The notes: generated from the letters alone by a model not told the origin. A stretch of DNA of 7,155 bases from Sphingomonadales bacterium (GCA_017302775.1 JAFLDC010000136.1:1-7155), one strand, 5' to 3'; positions 1-6,236 are shown, numbered from the stretch's first letter. Translations and numbers: made by a program.

Positions 1-101
1 CTCAGCGGATCCCGTTTGCACGCTGCCAGGTAGTCCTCCAGGGAGAGTTCCTCTTCGCGGGTGCGGTCAAAGCGGGCGGCAAAATGACTGACGATGTCCA
101 T
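1..101 (-). CDS. prkA: Serine protein kinase PrkA, N-terminal fragment (runs off the left edge)
   Basis: PrkA (YeaG in E. coli) is a cytoplasmic AAA+-like serine protein kinase linked to stress and starvation responses, often encoded ahead of yeaH and spoVR. Only the first 33 codons are present. They begin MDIVSHFAARFDRTREEE and continue LSLEDYLAACKRDPL, which matches the usual PrkA start: a 'hY..RF...R.EE.SL.EYL..C..DP' pattern just before the AAA-like core. The kinase and ATP-binding regions lie outside the window. The ATG at 99-101 is supported by a GGAG ribosome-binding site at 108-111, seven nt upstream. A near-consensus sigma-54 promoter lies about 100 nt upstream of the start. Identification rests on memory of the family N-terminus, which is distinctive; the fragment is too short for a motif-level test of the kinase. 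Confidence 0.85.
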   Translation of the reverse strand, partial: MDIVSHFAARFDRTREEELSLEDYLAACKRDPL

Positions 102-212
102 ACTGTTCTCCAAGAATCCTTGACTTCCCAATCCTGACAAGCGGCGGACGATCCTGCGCCGCCACCATTCCGAAACTGCCACGCCAGCACAGCGTGTCTC
201 TCTCGGATCAAA

Positions 213-227
213 GCAAATAGCGAGCCA
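213..227 (-). promoter_or_regulatory. Sigma-54 (-24/-12) promoter of prkA
   Basis: On the minus strand the sequence reads TGGCTCGCTATTTGCT. Against the sigma-54 consensus TGGCACG-N4-TTGCW it has one mismatch (A to T in the -24 element) and the exact GG-to-GC spacing. The -24 box is at 222-227 and the -12 box at 213-216. Transcription would start near 201, giving a leader of about 100 nt before the prkA ATG. Sigma-54 promoters require an ATP-driven enhancer-binding activator; a candidate site lies at 334-351. From the literature, the E. coli homologue yeaG is reported to be induced on nitrogen starvation with sigma-54/NtrC involvement, which agrees with this reading. Confidence 0.75.
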
Positions 228-322
228 CAATTGCCCCTTTGGCTCCAGAATCCACTGCTCAACCGTGCGGTTTTTCCTGACAGCTGGCTCGGCCCATCGG
301 TCATTGCGCTACCTGAGTCGCG

Positions 323-351
323 TCACTTCGAATAGTGAAACGACTTTCACT
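323..351. promoter_or_regulatory. Palindromic operator/enhancer candidate upstream of prkA
   Basis: AGTGAAA (334-340) and TTTCACT (345-351) form a perfect 7-bp inverted repeat around CGAC. A third half-site TCACT (323-327) faces AGTGA (334-338) across 6 nt, so the middle arm belongs to two overlapping dyads. The main dyad is centred about 142 bp upstream of the predicted sigma-54 start, a typical position for an enhancer-binding activator. No long U tract follows, so a terminator is unlikely. The regulator is not identifiable from sequence; the half-site does not match the NtrC consensus as I remember it. Confidence 0.5.
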
Positions 352-943
352 CCAACCGGCGATTTGGCCGGCGCGCGTCGCTTGCCGATCAACTGTCGGC
401 TGCGTGCGGCCGGCTGAAAGCCCCCAGGCCAAGCCGGTTTCCCCTGATCCGCGCATCATAATGAAGCCCAGCAGGACGGTCCGTGCCGCTTTCCGGAGCC
501 TCGGGTGCATCGCCGGAAAGCGAACACCGAACGGCTACCGAACTCCACGCACAACGGCTGCTCTGGCAATAGCACTCGATCGGCAAACCGGCAGACGTTC
601 GCCCGACACGGCCCGGTCTCCTGAGCAGATCTGATTGCCGCTGGTGGGGGAAGAAGCTGAAGGCCTTCAATTGATCGGCCAGCCCAGTGTTCGGCGAACC
701 CCAACTAATGGCTGGGCGTTTTCCCCCGGAAGGTGGCTGGACGACAGCGGCTCCACCATCCCTGGCGGCACGCACTGTCGTGCAGACCGGCGCCGGATCG
801 ATCGGGCGGATCCGGTACCCGAGGCCCACCGCCGGTGCTCTGGCCTCTACACCGGGAATCCCGATCCGACTGCCAGCAGTAGCGAGACGCGTCGTCAGCA
901 GACTGTGCGGCCATCGCGCTGATCTCCGAAGCTGAATCTCGAC
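352..943. other. Gene-poor gap between prkA control region and sulP
   Basis: This 592-bp stretch lies between the prkA regulatory DNA and the 3' end of sulP. Open frames of 80-146 codons exist on both strands, but they overlap one another, are rich in Arg, Ser, Pro and Cys as expected of random GC-rich DNA, lack good ribosome-binding sites and resemble no family I know. I see no clear terminator for sulP here. A near-palindrome GGCC-T-TCAATTGA-TC-GGCC sits at 662-680, of unknown meaning. Gene decay is possible but no residual family motif was recognised. Confidence 0.5.
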
Positions 944-2755
944 TCACACCAGATAGTAGGCACCACCTTGCGGTGCCGCAATGGCGGCCGAACCGCCCGC
1001 GTCACCGTCACCCGCGCGCAGAGCGAAAGCCTTGCGGACCGCTTTCAAGGTGGCCGAAAACTCCTCGTCCTCTTCGGCAAAGACCAGTTCGGCAGACAGA
1101 TACCGGCCGATACCGACACGCTCGATAGCACTCAGCAGGTCGGCGCGCACGCCTGCCAGCAGCACGGTCAGACCGTCGGCAGCGGCATCGCGGAGGAACT
1201 TTTCCAGCACTTCGATTGCGACCACGTCGGGATTGCGGACGCGCTTGACGCGCAGCACCAAATGGCGGATATCCTGCTGCTGCGCCCGCCTGGCGGCGTC
1301 CGTCAGGTGCCGTTCCAGGTCCGGTGCCGCGCCGAAGAAAAGCTCGCCTTCGAGGTCGATGATCAGCACCTCGCGGCTTGGCGGGTCGGCCGGCAGGCGT
1401 TCGCGCACTACGCGCTCGGGCGTCACGACCAGCTCGGTGGCCTTCAGTTTCGCTGCCCGCGGTACGTACCAGAGCACCGACAAGGCGACGCCGATCAGGA
1501 TCGCGAACTCGATATCGATGAACACGGCAGCCAGAGCGGTGGCGATCAGCAACACCGCGTCATAGCGCGAGCCGCGAATGATGTAACGCAAACGCTCAGG
1601 GTCTATCAGTCGGGACGCGGCAACGATCAACAGGCCCGCCAGCGCCGCCTTCGGAACATAAGCTGTGAGCGGGCCGAGGGTGAGCACCACGACCGCGACC
1701 ACAGCAGCAGTGAACACCCCGGAGAAGCGTGTTACCGCTCCGGCCTGATAATTGATCGCCGTGCGCGACAGCGAACCTGCACCGGGCATCGCACGGAAGA
1801 AACCGCCGACCAGATTGCCGACTCCCTCGGCGAGGATTTGCCGATTGTAGTCGAGTTGCTGACCAGACTTGTGCGCGATCGCTTTAGCGATCGCCAGCGC
1901 CTCGAGCAGGCCGAGCACGGCGATGGCAAACGCACTTCCGGAGAGGTCGACGAACCAGTGCCACTTGATTTCCGGAATGTGGGCTTGCGGCAGGCTGGCC
2001 GGAACCGCCTCGATCAGCGATACGGCCGGTTTGACACCGCCGCCGTGCTCCGACCAACCGGCAGCCCAGGCGGCGACGGAGAGGAAGATGAGCACGAAGA
2101 ACATGTCGAGCTGAGGCAGCTTGAAATAGCGCACGACGCGGCGCGACAGCAGCGCCAGCACAATTGCGCCGACGCTGATCGCCAGAGCCTTGGGATTGAT
2201 CGCCGCGTCCTGTGTCAGCGTCAGCCACAAGCGGTAGAGCACGTGCTGGTGACCGGTGCCCTGCGCCTTGACGCCAAGCGCATTGGCAATCTGGCCGATG
2301 ATGGTCAGGGAAGCCGCACCGACGATGAAGCCTGTGACGACCGATTCGGAAATGTAGCGCGTCAGGTCTCCCAGTTTGAGCACGGCGATCGCTATCTGGA
2401 TGATTCCGATCAGCACTGCCAGCAGGAACATCGCCTCGTAAGCGTCGAGCCGCGCCTCCGGATCGATGAAGGCCAACGCACTGAAAACGACTAGCGAGAC
2501 CGCTCCCGTGGGTCCGTTGATCAGATGCCGCGACGAGCCGAGGATGCCGGCCACCGCGGTAAAGATGATTGCCGCGTAGAGGCCGAAGCGTGGGTCCACC
2601 CCGGCGAGCAGCGCATAGGCAATACTCTGCGGCAGCGAGATGGCCGCCACAGTGAGCCCGGCCAGGAAGTCGGCACGCGCGCTCTGCCACGGGTACGACC
2701 AGTTGATACCGCCGATACGTCTCCCCGCGGCGCCGGAAATCACTGCTTCTGTCAT
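944..2755 (-). CDS. SulP/SLC26-family anion (sulfate) permease with C-terminal STAS domain
   Basis: A 603-residue inner-membrane secondary transporter. SulP proteins take up sulfate, and in some members bicarbonate or other anions, by cation symport or anion exchange. The family signature is clear: LPQSIAYALLAGVDPRFGLY at 41-60, followed by SSRHLINGPTGAVSLVV at 74-90. Many hydrophobic helices follow (about 105-160, 188-232, 271-293, 345-381, 399-430), including the conserved RAMPGAGSLSRTAIN stretch at 321-335. Residues 461-578 are a STAS domain (LEGELFFGAAPDLERHL). Its usual Asp-x-Ser/Thr motif region instead reads RNPDVVAIEVLEKF. The start at 2755 is preferred over the longer frame opening at 2878 because AAGGA lies 5 nt ahead and the longer frame would overlap sbp. 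It lies 37 nt after sbp, so co-transcription is likely. Substrate is inferred from that neighbour. Confidence 0.93.
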   Translation of the reverse strand: MTEAVISGAAGRRIGGINWSYPWQSARADFLAGLTVAAISLPQSIAYALLAGVDPRFGLYAAIIFTAVAGILGSSRHLINGPTGAVSLVVFSALAFIDPEARLDAYEAMFLLAVLIGIIQIAIAVLKLGDLTRYISESVVTGFIVGAASLTIIGQIANALGVKAQGTGHQHVLYRLWLTLTQDAAINPKALAISVGAIVLALLSRRVVRYFKLPQLDMFFVLIFLSVAAWAAGWSEHGGGVKPAVSLIEAVPASLPQAHIPEIKWHWFVDLSGSAFAIAVLGLLEALAIAKAIAHKSGQQLDYNRQILAEGVGNLVGGFFRAMPGAGSLSRTAINYQAGAVTRFSGVFTAAVVAVVVLTLGPLTAYVPKAALAGLLIVAASRLIDPERLRYIIRGSRYDAVLLIATALAAVFIDIEFAILIGVALSVLWYVPRAAKLKATELVVTPERVVRERLPADPPSREVLIIDLEGELFFGAAPDLERHLTDAARRAQQQDIRHLVLRVKRVRNPDVVAIEVLEKFLRDAAADGLTVLLAGVRADLLSAIERVGIGRYLSAELVFAEEDEEFSATLKAVRKAFALRAGDGDAGGSAAIAAPQGGAYYLV

Positions 2756-2760
2756 GTCTG

Positions 2761-2765
2761 TCCTT
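2761..2765 (-). promoter_or_regulatory. Ribosome-binding site setting the sulP start
   Basis: The minus strand reads AAGGA-CAGAC-ATG, a Shine-Dalgarno core five nt before the ATG at 2753-2755. Together with the first residues of the SulP domain it selects this start over in-frame starts up to 2878 that fall inside sbp. Confidence 0.7.
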
Positions 2766-2792
2766 CTTCGGGAAAAAGAGTTTTCGCGGGGT

Positions 2793-3827
2793 TCAGCGCG
2801 GCTTCGGCCGATAGACCGTGTCGATGATTCCATTGTCGGCAAAGAACCTGATTTGAGCATCGTCCCAGTCGCGCGCAATGGCAGTCACGGCAAAAAGCTT
2901 TAGCGGCGGCAACTTGTCGGCGTGGTTCGCCAGGATCTGCGGGTTGAACGGGCGGTAGCCGTTGCGCGCGATGATCTCCTGTCCCTCGTCGGTGAACAGA
3001 TATTCAAGGTAGGCACGGGCTGCCACCGCGCTACCGTGGCTGGCGACATTCGCATCGACCCAGGCCACCGACGGCTCGGCCAGGATGCTCACCGGCGGGT
3101 AGACGATTTCGAGCTGGCCACGCGCCTCCGCCACTTCGCGCAAGGCTTCGTTTTCCCAGGCCAGATGCACATCGCCGATCTTCTCGACGGCGAACGCCGT
3201 GCCGGCAGCGCGCGCCGCGGGGACGAGGAAAGGTGTGTGCTCGTAGAGCGTCTTGAGATAGGTGCGTGCCGCGCCTTCGCTACCGCCGCGCGTGACAATG
3301 GCACCCCAGGCGGCCAGCGCCGTAAGCTTGCCGTTGCCCGAGCTCTTCGGGTCCGGTGTGATCACCTCAATGCCGGGTTTGACGAGATCCGGCCAGTCAT
3401 GAATGCCTTGCGGATTGCCCTGGCGCACGACGAAGACGATGGTCGAGTAATAGGGCCGCGACTGGTTCGGCAGCCGCGCCGCCCAGCCGTCAGCGATCTG
3501 CCCATGCTTGCGCAAGACGTCGACGTCCGACGGCAAACCAAGGGTGACGACGTCAGGTTTGAGTTCACCTCTCACTGCCAGTCTGGCCTGGCGTGACGAA
3601 CCCCCGTGTGACTGGAGAACTTCGATGGGGCGCCCGGACGCCTTCTCATAGCTGGCCGTGAAGCTGGCGTTGATGTCTCGGTACAGCTCACGCGTCGGGT
3701 CGTAGGAGACATTGAGCAATTTCGCTGGCGCCTTGCCCTCGACATTCTTGACGACGATCAGGGTGAGCGCAAGCGCTGCGGCGGCGACTGCAGCCAAGTT
3801 GATCCAAGCGAGTTTTCGAGTTGCCAT
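2793..3827 (-). CDS. sbp: Sulfate-binding protein, Sbp/CysP family, with N-terminal hydrophobic segment
   Basis: A 344-residue periplasmic solute-binding protein. The Sbp family binds sulfate or thiosulfate and normally hands it to the CysTWA ABC importer. Family blocks are nearly intact: LLNVSYDPTRELYRDIN (37-53), SHGGSSRQA (73-81), PDVVTLGL (91-98), STIVFVVRQGNPQ (128-140), VITPDPKSSGNGKL (155-168), IGDVHLAWENEA (217-228), SILAEPSVA (247-255) and EGQEIIARNGYRP (281-293). Length is normal. Pocket region differences: the usual SSGGARW is SSGNGKL, and the SGARG block is PAARA, while the Trp in LAWENEA is kept. Residues 7-28 are a long hydrophobic stretch without a clear AxA cleavage site or lipobox Cys, so the protein may be anchored. 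It is first in the unit with sulP; no ABC subunit is in the window. A GGGA lies 11 nt ahead of the ATG, rather distant. Confidence 0.93.
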   Translation of the reverse strand: MATRKLAWINLAAVAAAALALTLIVVKNVEGKAPAKLLNVSYDPTRELYRDINASFTASYEKASGRPIEVLQSHGGSSRQARLAVRGELKPDVVTLGLPSDVDVLRKHGQIADGWAARLPNQSRPYYSTIVFVVRQGNPQGIHDWPDLVKPGIEVITPDPKSSGNGKLTALAAWGAIVTRGGSEGAARTYLKTLYEHTPFLVPAARAAGTAFAVEKIGDVHLAWENEALREVAEARGQLEIVYPPVSILAEPSVAWVDANVASHGSAVAARAYLEYLFTDEGQEIIARNGYRPFNPQILANHADKLPPLKLFAVTAIARDWDDAQIRFFADNGIIDTVYRPKPR

Positions 3828-3861
3828 CGGTCAGAGTGTCCCTTAACTAATTGTTGGCCGA

Positions 3862-3890
3862 ATTCTGAGCACTCCGATTCGCCTCATCAA
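3862..3890 (-). promoter_or_regulatory. Candidate -35/-10 promoter of the sbp-sulP unit
   Basis: On the minus strand TTGATG (3885-3890) and CAGAAT (3862-3867) are separated by 17 nt; each matches the sigma-70 consensus at 4 of 6 positions. Transcription would start near 3855, about 28 nt before the sbp ATG. The modest match suits an activator-dependent promoter, and a LysR-type box lies directly upstream. Confidence 0.45.
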
Positions 3891-3895
3891 CGAGT

Positions 3896-3912
3896 TATTC
3901 CTTCTAAGAATA
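3896..3912. promoter_or_regulatory. LysR-type regulator box upstream of sbp
   Basis: TATTC (3896-3900) and GAATA (3908-3912) form a 5-bp inverted repeat across 7 nt, which contains the T-N11-A pattern of LysR-type regulators (ATTC-N7-GAAT, 3897-3911). It lies just upstream of the candidate -35 box, centred about 49 bp before the predicted start, where such regulators usually activate. CysB and Cbl, the sulfur-assimilation activators, belong to this family, so control by a CysB-like protein is a reasonable inference but not shown. Confidence 0.45.
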
Positions 3913-4241
3913 TGGGGCGCGTTGCCGGGACGAGCGCACGGCAAAGGCACAGATCAAATGGTGCGCCCCTGGCCAGAAAGCAACGACCTGCGACTCGGTA
4001 GCGAAACCTGTACCGCCGAAGCGATCGCCGAAAAACTGAGAGCTTGTGAGTTCTTTCGTTCCGCACCATGAGCAACGCAAAGGTGGCCGAGTCACGAAGG
4101 TGTCCGGACTATGCGTATAACATCTCCCGCGAGCCTGCCAGGCATTCTTTCGCCCTTACCCTGGAAACTGCAGTTGCCAGCGTGCAGTCGGGCTGAAGCT
4201 CGGCAGTCTGTAGTCTTTAGCCCGATCCTGGAGGTCACCGA
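3913..4241. other. Intergenic stretch between sbp promoter and transposase relic
   Basis: No recognised gene. Two tiny plus-strand frames, 3958-4071 (37 codons, MVRPWPESNDL...) and 4068-4196 (42 codons, MSNAKVAESRRC...), overlap by ATGA, but neither has a good ribosome-binding site nor a family match. A minus-strand frame from a GTG at 4095 to 3904 contains a CSWCG motif but also lacks a ribosome-binding site and crosses the sbp LysR box. The right part carries the inverted repeat at 4188-4225. Confidence 0.45.
4188..4225. repeat. 11-bp inverted repeat ahead of the transposase relic
   Basis: TCGGGCTGAAG (4188-4198) pairs with CTTTAGCCCGA (4215-4225) at 10 of 11 positions, the exception being a G/T pair, across a 16-nt loop. 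It ends five nt before the GGAGG ribosome-binding site (4230-4234) of the transposase relic. It could be part of the insertion sequence's left end, a stem shielding the transposase from read-through, or an unrelated hairpin. Confidence 0.5.
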
Positions 4242-4838
4242 ATGGATGAGGCGAAGCGGAAACTGGATCGAAGAGCACAAAGCAAGCCATTTTTTTCGTG
4301 CGCTGGCGTGCAGAGGATGGCGGACAAGGTTCAGGTGCGCTGGGAGAGGCAAAGCGCAGCGACGCCCATGGGTCAGTAGGCCCAATCTCTGAAGCTGACG
4401 CGACCCTGGTCGCGCTGGCTGGCCGTCCATTGCCGTACGGCAGCCCGAGAACGCACCGGCATCGGAGACGTGATCGGCACGTGGATGCTGTCGATTCCTT
4501 CTGGGAACCGGCGCTGTGCGGACGTCACGACGATCCGTGGTGACGGCGTGAAACCGGGCCTGCTCGACATGGGCAGAGTCGTTCCTGAGAACTCCCCATG
4601 CAAGGGGTTGCTGCGGATTCCGGAAGACGCCGGGACAAACTGGCTCGACGGGCATCTCGACGAGAGCAAGGCGGTGCTGCTTGACGCTGCATGGATTTTC
4701 TCGACCAGGTGCTGTATGGCCACAAGGAAGGAACCGTCGTGACCCACCACCCGACGAGGCCGGGTCGACCGTCGCACAGCTACCATGCATATGTACCTGA
4801 TGGCGGGCCCGCCTCTGGGGGTGGGCGTCGACAACTGA
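4242..4838 (+). pseudogene. Degenerate DDE transposase relic (IS1380/IS4-like), frameshifted and 3'-truncated
   Basis: Reading across frames recovers a transposase I recognise. It starts at ATG 4242 behind a good GGAGG (4230-4234, 7-nt spacer), runs MDEAKRKLDRRAQ... to VQVRWERQSAATPMGQ and stops at 4377. It resumes in another frame as RPLPYGSPRTH (about 4424-4456), then DVIGTWMLSIPSGNRRCADV, DGVKPGLLDMGRVV and GLLRIPEDAGTNWLDGHLDE in the frame of 4470-4742, shifts at about 4695 to DQVLYGHKEGTVV and PTRPGRPSHSYHAY, and shifts again near 4790 to YLMAGPPLGVGVDN, stopping at 4836. The order matches full-length transposases of this kind, including the YGHQEGA...GRPSH hallmark. The short stretch that normally holds an Asp before YGH is deleted, and the C-terminal half is missing. 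It cannot be active. Family name is from memory and could be another IS4-superfamily group. Confidence 0.75.
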
Positions 4839-4928
4839 ATTCTGGCAATTTCGATATGTCGGCCGCGGCAAATAGTTATCAACCCTCCGGGCATTAGATA
4901 AGCAGAAGGGCGTCGTTGGGTCTGCGTC

Positions 4929-4950
4929 GCCGCCTGTTTAGGCTGGCGGC
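4929..4950 (+). repeat. GC-rich inverted repeat in the fadL leader
   Basis: GCCGCC (4929-4934) and GGCGGC (4945-4950) are exact complements across 10 nt and lie 14 nt before the AGGAGG of the fadL-like gene. An alternative CCT/AGG pairing exists inside. It could fold in the mRNA leader; with no U tract it is not a normal terminator. I find no convincing -35/-10 pair between the transposase relic and this point. Confidence 0.35.
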
Positions 4951-4964
4951 TCCATTCGAACAAC

Positions 4965-4979
4965 AGGAGGCATTTGGAG
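4965..4979 (+). promoter_or_regulatory. Ribosome-binding region of the fadL-like gene
   Basis: Two purine cores occur: AGGAGG (4965-4970) and GGAG (4976-4979). GGAG is six nt before ATG 4986 and gives a standard signal peptide. AGGAGG is three nt from a TTG at 4974, too close for normal initiation, and 15 nt from the ATG. The ATG at 4986 is therefore preferred. Confidence 0.55.
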
Positions 4980-4985
4980 ATCCCA

Positions 4986-6236
4986 ATGCGCACTCGTCAA
5001 GTCATTCACGCCGTCGTCCTGCCGGCCTTCCTCATGCCTGGACTGGCGCTCGCCACCAACGGCTATCTTTCCAATGCCAACGGGGTCAAGGCGCAAGGCA
5101 TTGCCGGCGTCGGCATCGCGCTGCCGCAGGATGGCCTAGCGGCCGCCACCAACCCGGCCGGCACAGCTTTCGTCGGTAACCGTGTCGATGGCGGCCTGAC
5201 CTGGTTCCGCCCGTCGCGCGGTGCCGAGATTACCGGCAACGGTTTCGGCCTGAACGGCAACTTCGAGGGCAACGACACCCGGAACTTCTTCATCCCGGAA
5301 ATCGGCTACGTGCAGCAGGTCACCCCGCACATCGCTGCTGGCGTCGCGGTCTATGGCAATGGCGGCATGAACACCGATTACGGCAGCAATCCCTACCGCG
5401 CCTTCGGCGCCAGCGGGGCGGCCGGTGTCAATCTCGAACAGTTGTTCGTTTCACCGTCGCTTGCCTGGAAGATCACCGAGAATCACGCGCTCGCCCTAGC
5501 GGTCAATTTCGCCTATCAGCGCTTCAAGGCCGAAGGCATCCAGCCGTTTGCCGTCGCTTCAGCGTCACCGGGCAATTTCACCAATCGCGGCACGGATTCT
5601 GCGACCGGCTGGGGCTTTCGTCTCGGCTACACCGGCAAGCTGACCCCCGACCTGACCGTAGGCGCGACTTGGGCCTCGAAGACGCGGACCGGCAAGTTCA
5701 ACAAGTACCAAGGCCTGTTTGCCGAGGAAGGCGGCTTCGACATTCCGTCCAACTTCGGTGTCGGTGTCGCCTGGAAGGCGACTTCGGCGCTGGTGCTGGC
5801 CGCGGATGTGCAGCGCATCCTGTATAGCGACGTAAAGTCGGTGGGCAACCCCATTGGTAACGTCTTCGCCGGCAACGCCTTCGGCACTTCGAACGGCCCC
5901 GGCTTCGGCTGGGAGGACGTGACGGTCGCCAAGGTGGGGGTCACCTACGACATAGCCGACTGGACGCTGCGCGCCGGCTACAGCCACACCACGCAGCCGA
6001 TCCCCAATGATCAGACCTTTCTCAACATCCTGGCCCCGGGTGTCGTGCAGGACCACTTGAGTCTCGGTGCAACCTGGAACCTGAGCCAGAGCAGTGAACT
6101 GAGCGTCGCCTATACCCACGCGTTCAAGAAGACAGTTAATGGCTCCGGGTCGATCCCTGCGCTCTACGGAGGTGGCGAGGCGGACATTCATCTGTCGGAG
6201 AACATCCTCGGCATCGCCTACGGCTGGAAATTCTAA
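4986..6236 (+). CDS. FadL/OmpP1/TodX-family outer-membrane transport protein
   Basis: A 416-residue beta-barrel channel. The family moves long-chain fatty acids, aromatic hydrocarbons or other hydrophobic compounds across the outer membrane. A signal peptide is visible at 1-23 with cleavage after ALA (MPGLALA|TNGY). The mature N-terminus TNGYLSNANGVKAQGIAGVGIALPQD and the ATNPAGTAFVG segment (54-64) are the FadL-type plug/hatch signature. Alternating Gly/aromatic strands follow (for example GWGFRLGYTGKLTPDLTVGATW, about 208-229), and the chain ends in Phe (AYGWKF), the usual BAM recognition residue. Length is normal. It stands alone, with a decayed transposase upstream and no fad genes nearby, so the substrate cannot be assigned. 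An in-frame TTG at 4974 would add four residues and is less likely. No clear terminator follows. Confidence 0.92.
   Translation: MRTRQVIHAVVLPAFLMPGLALATNGYLSNANGVKAQGIAGVGIALPQDGLAAATNPAGTAFVGNRVDGGLTWFRPSRGAEITGNGFGLNGNFEGNDTRNFFIPEIGYVQQVTPHIAAGVAVYGNGGMNTDYGSNPYRAFGASGAAGVNLEQLFVSPSLAWKITENHALALAVNFAYQRFKAEGIQPFAVASASPGNFTNRGTDSATGWGFRLGYTGKLTPDLTVGATWASKTRTGKFNKYQGLFAEEGGFDIPSNFGVGVAWKATSALVLAADVQRILYSDVKSVGNPIGNVFAGNAFGTSNGPGFGWEDVTVAKVGVTYDIADWTLRAGYSHTTQPIPNDQTFLNILAPGVVQDHLSLGATWNLSQSSELSVAYTHAFKKTVNGSGSIPALYGGGEADIHLSENILGIAYGWKF

Noticed and set aside
261..275. AACCG-TG-CGGTT followed by five T, resembling a plus-strand terminator
   Set aside because: The stem is at most 4-5 bp with a very tight loop, and no plus-strand gene ends there.
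389..829. A 146-codon minus-strand frame upstream of prkA
   Set aside because: No ribosome-binding site, odd composition, overlap with the regulatory palindrome's neighbourhood and no recognised relatives.
1875..1894. Two GCGATCGC octamers (HIP1-like) separated by TTTA
   Set aside because: They lie inside sulP and encode the repeated peptide AIAKAIA, so protein sequence explains the repeat; two copies do not indicate a HIP1-rich genome.
968..2494. A 508-codon plus-strand frame
   Set aside because: It is the antisense shadow of sulP, with no membrane or domain pattern and Arg/Gln/Asp-rich random-looking content.
3904..4095. Minus-strand 63-codon frame with a CSWCG zinc-ribbon-like motif
   Set aside because: GTG start without ribosome-binding site, single CxxC only, and its end overlaps the LysR box and promoter of sbp.
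4432..4448. Sigma-54-like TGGCC...TTGC near 4422-4436 upstream of the fadL-like gene
   Set aside because: The GG-to-GC spacing is one base short and the site lies inside the transposase relic, over 500 bp from the gene.
4092..4993. Long minus-strand frames of 259 and 206 codons opposite the transposase relic
   Set aside because: They have low-complexity composition and no family resemblance, while the plus strand across frames matches a transposase in order.
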